From NCBI GenBank assembly GCA_021772555.1, contig JAJFLT010000416.1, forward strand, positions 1 through 5,690: a stretch of 5,690 bases of DNA. Direction: 5' to 3'. Positions 1 to 5,132 of this stretch are shown here, in pieces. Made by a program: the position numbers and the translations under genes. Source of the DNA: Opitutales bacterium (GTDB lineage Bacteria; Verrucomicrobiota; Verrucomicrobiia; Opitutales; UBA2987). The notes under the pieces were generated by a model. The model was not told the origin of the DNA, ran no database searches, and saw only the letters and a program-made list of their open reading frames with translations. How positions within the stretch are numbered: the stretch's first letter is position 1; the number at the start of each line of letters is the position of its first letter.

Positions 1-2
1 TC

Positions 3-8
3 GGAGGG
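3..8 (+). promoter_or_regulatory. Ribosome binding site (GGAGGG) for the GTG start at 13
   Basis: A strong purine-rich Shine-Dalgarno match lies 4 bases before a GTG codon. It supports GTG at position 13 as the true start of the hybrid reading frame. The site belongs to the SWIM-encoding segment, so in the hybrid gene the dehydrogenase is translated from initiation signals that are probably not its own. Confidence 0.7.
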
Positions 9-12
9 CCAG

Positions 13-210
13 GTGACAGATCTCAAAGACGGCGAATCCGTCACGATGAAAGGGTCAGCAAAGCAGCCCTATGTGCTCAAGAACACCGGGGGCGTCTACT
101 CTTGCAGCTGCCCCGCCTGGCGCAACCAATCCCTCGGCATCGAGGCCCGCACCTGCAAACACCTCCGCAAGCTGCGCGGCGACGCCGCCGAACAGACCCG
201 CATCGGCAAC
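13..210 (+). other. SWIM zinc-finger segment, probable 5' end of an ATP-dependent DNA ligase gene
   Basis: This stretch encodes YVLKNTGGVYSCSCPAWRNQ followed by a TCKHLRKLRGDAAE block, which holds the CxCx(n)CxH zinc ligands of a SWIM domain (C31, C33, C48, H50). From memory, the same block opens ATP-dependent DNA ligases of Planctomycetes and Verrucomicrobia, ahead of the adenylation domain; nothing of that domain follows here. Bases 61-240 are about 68% GC, against about 54% for 241-480, so composition changes close to where dehydrogenase homology begins. The right border is approximate (residues 63-70). SWIM domains bind DNA or protein, and no link to aldehyde oxidation is known to me. Confidence 0.7.
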
Positions 211-1407
211 GCCGCTCCCCTGGCCAAGGCGGCCCACGATGAAACCGGGCTCGGGCGGTATGAAGACAAGGTCGTTAAAAATCGCCTGGTGACGGAAAAA
301 ACACCTGGAATCGAGGAGCTTCATCCCATCTCCTACACCGGCGATCATGGGCTCACCCTGCAGGAATCGGCCCCTTTTGGAGTGGTTGGCTCCATTACCC
401 CGACGACCAACCCCACCTCCACTATCATTTGTAATTCAATTGGCATGATTGCGGCGGGAAACAGTGTTGCCTTCAACGTCCATCCCAATGCCAAGAACTG
501 TTCCGCCCAAACCATTGTTCTATTTAACAAGACTGTCGTCAACGAAGGCGGGCCGGAAAACCTTGTCACTACTGTGGCCACTCCGACTATCCAGAGTGCG
601 CAGGCGCTTATGTCGCATACGGATGTCCGGCTTGTTGTGGTTACGGGTGGGCCTGGAGTCGTCAAGGCGGCCCAGAAAAGCGGCAAGCGAGCCATTTGTG
701 CCGGTCCCGGCAATCCTCCCGTAGTGGTCGATGAAACGGCCGATATTGCTAATGCCGCCAAATGCATCGTCTTGGGCGCATCGACCGATAACAATATCAT
801 TTGCACGGATGAGAAAGAGGTCGTCGTTGTTTCCACAGTGGCCGACCAATTAATGGAGGCCTTCCGGGACCGTCAGGATGCCTATGTCGTTACACACGAA
901 CAATTGTCCCAACTCGAAAAAGTAATTTTCACGGAGATGCGGGGGCCGAGGCAAAAAGCCAGGGTAAACCCTGCCTGGATCGGTAAGAACGCCAATGTCA
1001 TCCTGCGGCAGATCGGTCTTGATTTGCCCGATTCCGTCCGGCTGGGCATTGTCGAAGTCAATGAAGACCATCCTCTTCTCTGGACCGAACAAATGATGCC
1101 GATCATGCCCGTTACACGGGTTCCCAACGCCGATTACGCCATCGATTTAGCCATCAAGATGGAAGGCGGTTGCCGGCACACCGCCGTTATGCACTCGAAA
1201 AACATCGACAACCTCAGCCGCATGGCGCGGGAATGCAATTGCAGTATTTTTATTAAAAACGGCCGCTCCCAGGCGGGTCTCGGTCTGGATGGCGAAGGCT
1301 TTGCCTCCTTTACCATCGCCAGTCCCACGGGTGAAGGATTAACCGGACCACGTTCATTCTCCCGTTGGCGCAGATGCACATTGGTGGACTCTTTCAGGAT
1401 AACCTGA
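13..1407 (+). CDS. pduP: CoA-acylating aldehyde dehydrogenase (PduP/EutE-like) with a SWIM zinc-finger segment in place of its N-terminus
   Basis: The enzyme family oxidises an aldehyde with NAD+ and CoA to an acyl-CoA inside bacterial microcompartments; in PVM-type compartments the substrate is thought to be lactaldehyde from fucose or rhamnose. Residues about 66 to 464 read as a good PduP-like dehydrogenase: HDETGLGRYEDK at 75-86, the ITPTTNP cofactor region at 128-134, VVTGGP at 209-214, GPGNPPVVVDE at 231-241, catalytic Cys264 in NNIICTDEK, and a normal C-terminus (GPRSFSRWRRCTLVDSF). Residues 1 to about 65 are foreign: a SWIM zinc finger with C31-x-C33 and C48-x-H50. The family's usual N-terminal helices and any N-terminal encapsulation peptide are missing. 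The total of 464 residues looks normal only because one segment replaces the other. The BMC-T gene begins 18 bp downstream, which fits a shell operon. The dehydrogenase identity is secure; whether the hybrid is genuine is not. Confidence 0.85.
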   Translation: MTDLKDGESVTMKGSAKQPYVLKNTGGVYSCSCPAWRNQSLGIEARTCKHLRKLRGDAAEQTRIGNAAPLAKAAHDETGLGRYEDKVVKNRLVTEKTPGIEELHPISYTGDHGLTLQESAPFGVVGSITPTTNPTSTIICNSIGMIAAGNSVAFNVHPNAKNCSAQTIVLFNKTVVNEGGPENLVTTVATPTIQSAQALMSHTDVRLVVVTGGPGVVKAAQKSGKRAICAGPGNPPVVVDETADIANAAKCIVLGASTDNNIICTDEKEVVVVSTVADQLMEAFRDRQDAYVVTHEQLSQLEKVIFTEMRGPRQKARVNPAWIGKNANVILRQIGLDLPDSVRLGIVEVNEDHPLLWTEQMMPIMPVTRVPNADYAIDLAIKMEGGCRHTAVMHSKNIDNLSRMARECNCSIFIKNGRSQAGLGLDGEGFASFTIASPTGEGLTGPRSFSRWRRCTLVDSFRIT

Positions 1408-1425
1408 ACCCGGTAGTGGTTCTCA

Positions 1426-2073
1426 ATGAAAAAGCATCCCGCCATTGCCACTGTCGAATTTCAGGATATCGCCGTGGGCCTGCACACCACGGATGCCATG
1501 CTGAAAAGAGCGCCCATCGACCTCATTAAGTCGGGCACCATCAGTCGCGGGCGCTTTCTCACTCTGATTGCTGGCACCACCGCTTCCGTCGATGAATCCT
1601 ACCACACCGGACTCACCCTGGGCGGCGACAACGTGGTCGACAGCGTACTGCTGGTGGATGTGCATTCAGTGGTACATGATGCCGTATTCGGCAAACGCAC
1701 ACCCTGTCTTCCTCTGGCCACGGCCATAATGGAAACCTACACCGTTTCCAGCAACATCAGGGCGGCCGAAATGGCCCTCAAGGGCACGGATGTGAGTCTC
1801 GTCGAAATTCGTTTGGGTGACAGTCTTTTATCGGGCAAAGGGCTCAGTATTTACCAGGGCCAACTCCATGAAATCGAATCGGCCATCGAAATCGCCTCAA
1901 ACTACCTCACCGCCAGGAAGATCGAGTTTACAAATAAAATCATCGCTTCACCCCATGAAGGCCTGGTTGAGCAGATCAATTTCACGACTACTTTCAACAA
2001 GGCGAAATTCCTCGAACTGGAAGGCGAGGGGAATTACCTGCCCGGATTTGAAGCCCTCTCTGGCAGGTATTGA
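1426..2073 (+). CDS. Trimeric microcompartment shell protein with two BMC domains (BMC-T, PduT-like)
   Basis: BMC-T proteins form pseudohexameric trimers that tile shell facets, often with a central pore for metabolites or cofactors. The 215 residues hold two BMC domains: the first at about 5-90 (PAIATVEFQDIAVGL, DAMLKRAPIDLIKSGTISRG), the second at about 100-185 (METYTVSSNIRAAEMALKG, VSLVEIRLGDSLLSGKGLSI). The pattern matches PduT, whose pore Cys38 holds an iron-sulfur cluster; the equivalent position here is Ser40 in SGTIS, so that cluster ligand is absent. After the second domain a tail of about 30 residues (NFTTTFNKAKFLELEGEGNY) makes the protein longer than PduT (184 residues). ATG at 1426 places the first domain correctly, although no strong Shine-Dalgarno precedes it. 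The gene lies 18 bp after the dehydrogenase and 9 bp before the first vertex-protein gene, so cotranscription is likely. Confidence 0.9.
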   Translation: MKKHPAIATVEFQDIAVGLHTTDAMLKRAPIDLIKSGTISRGRFLTLIAGTTASVDESYHTGLTLGGDNVVDSVLLVDVHSVVHDAVFGKRTPCLPLATAIMETYTVSSNIRAAEMALKGTDVSLVEIRLGDSLLSGKGLSIYQGQLHEIESAIEIASNYLTARKIEFTNKIIASPHEGLVEQINFTTTFNKAKFLELEGEGNYLPGFEALSGRY

Positions 2074-2082
2074 AATGTCATC

Positions 2083-2370
2083 ATGAAATTGGGTCGCGTC
2101 ATAGGAACTGTTGTTTGTTCGGTGCTTTACGAAGGCCTTGAAGGCGTTCCCATGCTATGGGTGCAGCCTTTGGACAAAACACTCCAACCGAAGGGGAAAC
2201 CTCTCGTCGCGGCGGACCAGACAAAGGCCGCCGGTCCCGGTGAATTGGTAAATTTTGAGGGCGGCCGCGAAGCGGCTATGGCTCTGGATATCACCTTTGT
2301 GCCGGTCGATCACACCATTATCGGAATTATCGATGGGGTGAACACAATTAGTGGAGAGCAGGACGCATGA
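2083..2370 (+). CDS. Pentameric microcompartment vertex protein (BMC-P, EutN/CcmL family), first copy
   Basis: BMC-P proteins form pentamers that cap the vertices of the polyhedral shell. The 95-residue product has the normal family length and architecture: an opening beta strand MKLGRVIGTVVCSVLYEGLE, the core strand VPMLWVQPLD at 22-31, a GPGELV turn at 51-56, and the closing motif VDHTIIGIIDGVNT, which corresponds to the conserved VDAAVVGIID region of CcmL. It starts 9 bp after the BMC-T stop, and its own stop overlaps the next start by 4 bp (ATGA), so the two vertex proteins are probably translationally coupled. Its core loop sequence differs clearly from the second copy, so this is not a recent duplication. 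Confidence 0.92.
   Translation: MKLGRVIGTVVCSVLYEGLEGVPMLWVQPLDKTLQPKGKPLVAADQTKAAGPGELVNFEGGREAAMALDITFVPVDHTIIGIIDGVNTISGEQDA
2353..2358 (+). promoter_or_regulatory. Ribosome binding site (GGAGAG) for the second vertex-protein gene
   Basis: A GGAGAG sequence lies 8 bases before ATG 2367, inside the end of the preceding gene. It is the clearest Shine-Dalgarno site within the BMC operon and supports the start that overlaps the upstream stop codon. Confidence 0.6.
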
Positions 2371-2639
2371 TCATCGGCAATGTCATCGGGGAAGTCTATT
2401 CCACCATCAACCATCCGTTTTACGACGGTAAAAAATTGCTCATGGTGGAAACGACCGGCTTTTCGGGCCAACCGGATGGAGATTATGTTATAGCTATCGA
2501 CTATGCTCAGGCCGGAGTGGGGGACCGCGTACTTATTTTGGACGAAGGCAATGGCGCCCGTCAAGTGGTTGACGATTCCACTGCACCGCTTCGCTCCGTC
2601 ATTGTCGGCGTGGTGGACCATGTTGAAATTGGGGCCTGA
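2367..2639 (+). CDS. Pentameric microcompartment vertex protein (BMC-P, EutN/CcmL family), second copy
   Basis: A second EutN/CcmL-type vertex protein of 90 residues. Visible family features are the opening strand MIIGNVIGEVYSTINHPFYD, the core LLMVETTGF, the VGDRVLILDEGNGARQV block that shapes the pentamer loop, and the closing IVGVVDHVEIG strand. It has the GDRVLILDEGNGAR-type loop absent from the first copy. PVM-type microcompartment loci usually carry several divergent BMC-P paralogues, which fits two adjacent copies here. Translation is probably coupled to the upstream gene through the ATGA overlap. It is the last gene of the BMC block on this side: 13 bp after its stop comes the stop of the convergent methyltransferase gene. 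No convincing intrinsic terminator separates them. Confidence 0.93.
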   Translation: MIIGNVIGEVYSTINHPFYDGKKLLMVETTGFSGQPDGDYVIAIDYAQAGVGDRVLILDEGNGARQVVDDSTAPLRSVIVGVVDHVEIGA

Positions 2640-2652
2640 CCAGCCTGGTTTA

Positions 2653-3210
2653 TTATCCAGTTGCGCACTCGCCGCCGGAGGCGAAATGAAATGCCTGCTG
2701 GCTGGATGCGATTTTGTGGCTCCGGTTGCCTTCCAGGGTCAATAGCGCTTCTTTAATGGGTAATCCGCCTCCAAAACCGGTCAGTGTTCCATCGCTGCCG
2801 ATCACCCGATGGCAGGGCACGATAATGGCGATGGGGTTTTTACCGTTGGCCCCGCCCACTGCGCGGACCGCTTTGGGGTTCCCGATTTGCTCCGCCAATT
2901 GACCATAGGAAATCGTTCTTCCATAGGGAATTGAGCACAAAGCCTCCCAAACAGACATTTGAAAATCCGTTCCCTTTGGGGCCATTGGCAGATCGAATTG
3001 CTTCAAATCACCGGCAAAATAAGCTTCCAGTTGTTCCACCGATTGAGCAAATTGCGCATCATCTCGAACCCAGTCGGGATCAATTTTTTCCGGATGGGTG
3101 CCGTCCTGAAAGTTGAGCCCAGTCAGGTCCTTGCCGTTTCCAGTCAAGAGGAGTTTGCCAATAGGGCTTACGAAAATCGTGAAGTAGGTGAGTGAATCTG
3201 TTTTTTTCAT
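2653..3210 (-). CDS. ogt: Methylated-DNA--protein-cysteine S-methyltransferase (O6-alkylguanine repair)
   Basis: A suicide repair enzyme that transfers a methyl group from O6-methylguanine (and O4-methylthymine) in DNA to its own cysteine. With the start at 3210 the product has 185 residues. The C-terminal DNA-binding domain shows FQMSVWEALCSIPYGRTISYG at 83-103, AVRAVGGANGKNP at 114-126 with the helix-turn-helix arginine and the asparagine hinge, and the active site IIVPCHRVIG with acceptor Cys133. The GFGGGLPIKEALLTLEG block follows. The last 23 residues form an unconserved tail. The frame stays open upstream to 3321 inside the Ada-AlkA gene, but MKKTDSLTYFTIFVSPIGKL at 3210 matches the usual N-terminus and leaves a 25-bp gap after that gene. 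It supplies the activity that a full-length Ada carries as its C-terminal domain. Probably cotranscribed with the Ada-AlkA gene. Confidence 0.93.
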   Translation of the reverse strand: MKKTDSLTYFTIFVSPIGKLLLTGNGKDLTGLNFQDGTHPEKIDPDWVRDDAQFAQSVEQLEAYFAGDLKQFDLPMAPKGTDFQMSVWEALCSIPYGRTISYGQLAEQIGNPKAVRAVGGANGKNPIAIIVPCHRVIGSDGTLTGFGGGLPIKEALLTLEGNRSHKIASSQQAFHFASGGECATG

Positions 3211-3235
3211 TTTTAGTTTTCTGGTTTTGAAGAGT

Positions 3236-4720
3236 TTATTTGTTTTGCGATGCGAGGCTATTCCAAAGATACATGGCGGCATAGGCGCGCCAGGGGCGCC
3301 AGGGTTCCGACCATTTTTCAAGTTGTTTTTCCGTCACGGCGGTTCCACTAATTTTTTCGGCCGCTTGCAGCAGACCAAGATCGCCGGACGGAAAGGCATC
3401 GGTTTCTCCCATCGCCCGCATGGCGATATATTGTGAAGTCCAGCTACCGATACCCGACAGAGCGCACAACGATTCGGTGGCTTCCTCCAAAGCTGAGGCG
3501 GTTTTCAGTGAAAGCTCACCCTCACACACGGCGGAGGCCAGCCTGTTGATGGCAGCCGCCCTGGCTCTTACGAGTCCCAATCCGGTCAGATCGGCCTCTG
3601 CCAGAATCTCGGGAGTGGGGAACAAATAACGAATACCGCTCGCGCCGCTGGTCTCATCATTATTTAAAGGTTCACCCAGGCGGCTCACCAGGCGGCCGCA
3701 CAGCGTCCTGGCCGCTTTGACGCTTACCTGCTGCCCGAGAATGGCACGGATGGAAATTTCAAATTCATCCCAGGCTCCGGGCACCCTCAACCCCGGGCTT
3801 TCTTTCACAAACTTGGTCAAAAACGAATCTTTTGCCAGAATCGCGCCGATGGTTGCCGGGTCCGCCCGGAGGTCGAAAATCCGTCGCACTTTTTCGACGA
3901 CATGAATCAAGGAGCGTGAAAATTCACCAGGAATGGTTAAGCGCAAAAAATTCTTCTCTGGAACAAATAAAACCTCCAGAATTCCCGAAGCCGAACCGAC
4001 TTTTATCGACCTCCGATAACTGTTTTCTGACACCGATTCCATTCCCGGCACGGCGCGGGTTTTTAGAAAATTTAATATCGAACGATGGTCGTAGGGCGGC
4101 CGGTAGAAGAGTTTCAGGTTGAGGCTGGTTTCGGTTTGTCCCTGCGCGGCGGCTTGCATTGGCGTGGTTCGCCGGAGCGAGGTCGGCGACCTGCCGTACA
4201 TTTTGCGAAAGGCGTCGTTAAATCGGCGGATGCTGCCAAACCCCGAGCTGAAGGCGATTTCCGTCATGGACAGCTTCGTTTCGTCGATCAACTTTTTGGC
4301 GAATGCAATTCGCCGGTTCTGCGCTACCGCCATCGGTGATGCTCCGATATGTTCGACGAAAAGCCGCCGCAGGTGCCGCCTGCCGACATGCAGCCGAGCG
4401 GCCAGGCCATCCACCCCGCAATCGTCCATTATTCCCTCGGAAATGAGGCGCAGGGCCCGCGACACAATGGAAGAGGAGCCCAACCATTCCGGTGTGCCGG
4501 GTGAGGACTCCGGACGGCAGCGCAAACAAGGGCGAAAACCGGCACCTTCCGCGGCCGCCGCAGTGGAGTAAAATCTGACGTTTTCGGTTTTAGGAGTGAT
4601 CGCGGGACAGATCGGCCGGCAATAGACGCCGGTGGTCAAAACCGCTGTGAAAAATCGCCCGTCAAAGCGAACATCCCGGCTTTTTAATGCGGTGTAGCAC
4701 CAATTGTGTTCCAGTTTCAT
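3236..4720 (-). CDS. alkA: Ada-AlkA fusion: methyl-phosphotriester-sensing AraC-type regulator with 3-methyladenine DNA glycosylase
   Basis: A 494-residue multidomain protein of the adaptive response to alkylation damage. Residues 1-75 are the Ada zinc domain: Cys34, Cys38, Cys65 and Cys68 have the same spacing as E. coli Ada Cys38, 42, 69 and 72, so Cys34 is the likely methyl acceptor from phosphotriesters. Residues about 82-184 are an AraC-type double helix-turn-helix (VDGLAARLHVGRRHLRRLF and MTEIAFSSGFGSIRRFNDAF). Residues about 200-315 form the AlkA N-terminal domain, and about 316-490 the HhH-GPD glycosylase, with the hairpin LSGIGSWTSQYIAMRA at 421-436 and the catalytic Asp447 in FPSGDLGL. 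The protein would both induce repair genes when methylated and excise 3-methyladenine-type bases. The start fits the usual position of the domain. The O6-methylguanine transferase domain of classical Ada is absent and is supplied by the next gene. This fused architecture is known in other bacteria. Confidence 0.94.
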   Translation of the reverse strand: MKLEHNWCYTALKSRDVRFDGRFFTAVLTTGVYCRPICPAITPKTENVRFYSTAAAAEGAGFRPCLRCRPESSPGTPEWLGSSSIVSRALRLISEGIMDDCGVDGLAARLHVGRRHLRRLFVEHIGASPMAVAQNRRIAFAKKLIDETKLSMTEIAFSSGFGSIRRFNDAFRKMYGRSPTSLRRTTPMQAAAQGQTETSLNLKLFYRPPYDHRSILNFLKTRAVPGMESVSENSYRRSIKVGSASGILEVLFVPEKNFLRLTIPGEFSRSLIHVVEKVRRIFDLRADPATIGAILAKDSFLTKFVKESPGLRVPGAWDEFEISIRAILGQQVSVKAARTLCGRLVSRLGEPLNNDETSGASGIRYLFPTPEILAEADLTGLGLVRARAAAINRLASAVCEGELSLKTASALEEATESLCALSGIGSWTSQYIAMRAMGETDAFPSGDLGLLQAAEKISGTAVTEKQLEKWSEPWRPWRAYAAMYLWNSLASQNK

Positions 4721-4727
4721 GGTCCGT

Positions 4728-4733
4728 ATTATA
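4728..4733 (-). promoter_or_regulatory. Consensus -10 box TATAAT immediately before the Ada-AlkA start
   Basis: Read on the minus strand, an exact TATAAT ends 7 bases before the ATG at 4720, which puts the expected transcription start at about 4721. There is no Shine-Dalgarno and almost no leader. The position 17 bp upstream of the box (CAGCTT) is a poor -35 match, as expected for a promoter needing an activator such as methylated Ada. Position and sequence are seen; promoter activity is inferred. Confidence 0.45.
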
Positions 4734-5025
4734 CAGAAATTTTGCCATTCAAGCTGGCCACTTTCGGACTTTATGATCGAATTTATTAAATTGACGAGAA
4801 TTTTTCAGGCTACTCTGAGGATAGTCGAATTGCCTTTCTCATAAACCTGAATATTGTTAACTATCTTTGCGTGTCATAAGTGCTTATTTCTTAACGATGA
4901 TTTTCCGGCCAGTGACAAATTATTCTAATTGCTGCTTCCAGTCCATTATGAGCCATTTGCGGTGGATTTTCTCTTTACTAGCTAACCGGTCCGCCCATAC
5001 TGCCTTTTTCGATTTTCTGGAGAAC

Positions 5026-5090
5026 TAGAACCTATCTCAAACTCATAGTGGCTCTCTGCATCGTTATCTGCGAATTTGAGATAGGTTCTA
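5026..5090. repeat. Perfect 16-bp inverted repeat with 33-base spacer
   Basis: The arm TAGAACCTATCTCAAA at 5026-5041 is exactly complementary to TTTGAGATAGGTTCTA at 5075-5090; the match stops at both ends. The outer TA on each side could be a 2-bp target duplication, leaving a 61-bp unit with 14-bp termini. This resembles the ends of small insertion sequences or MITEs, in style like IS5-superfamily termini, though I cannot name an element and no transposase is present. Alternatively it forms a long RNA stem 42 bases before the transketolase start. The T-rich stretch after the right arm (TTCTACTTTT) is too broken for a confident terminator call. Confidence 0.85.
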
Positions 5091-5132
5091 TTCTACTTTT
5101 CAAAAAACTAAATCTGACTGAAATCATTAACC

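Larger units (their letters stand above)
4721..5132. other. AT-rich divergent intergenic region with no gene seen
   Basis: These 412 bases separate the divergently transcribed Ada-AlkA and transketolase genes. GC is about 37% over 4741-4980, well below the neighbouring genes. I see no coding stretch with protein-like content, no tRNA and no rRNA. The left end holds the Ada-AlkA -10 box, and 5026-5090 holds a perfect inverted repeat. A promoter for the transketolase gene must lie here unless it is read from elsewhere. TTGACG at 4791-4796 is a possible -35, but no good -10 follows at normal spacing, so I do not call one. Confidence 0.6.

Noticed and set aside
345..849. Long minus-strand reading frames opposite the aldehyde dehydrogenase
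   Set aside because: They lie opposite a well-conserved gene and show no recognisable protein features; they are shadows of its codon pattern.
2639..2649. Small palindrome ACCAGCCTGGT followed by TTTATTAT as a terminator between the convergent genes
   Set aside because: The stem is only 4-5 bp and the T run is broken; it is too weak to call.
3283..3304. Short direct repeat of GGCGCCAGG type near the end of the Ada-AlkA gene
   Set aside because: It encodes the conserved WRPWRAYAA stretch of the glycosylase, where two similar WRPWR codon runs explain the repeat.
3211..3321. In-frame 37-codon N-terminal extension of the methyltransferase reaching into the Ada-AlkA gene
   Set aside because: The extension is low-complexity, proline- and glycine-rich and overlaps conserved coding sequence on the same strand; the ATG at 3210 matches the normal family N-terminus.
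4085..4571. Plus-strand reading frames opposite the Ada-AlkA regulator domain
   Set aside because: The composition is arginine- and proline-rich without motifs, and the opposite strand holds clear zinc and helix-turn-helix domains.
4791..4816. TTGACG and TACTCT as a promoter for the transketolase gene
   Set aside because: The spacing is only 14 bp, the -10 match is poor, and it lies more than 300 bases from the start codon.
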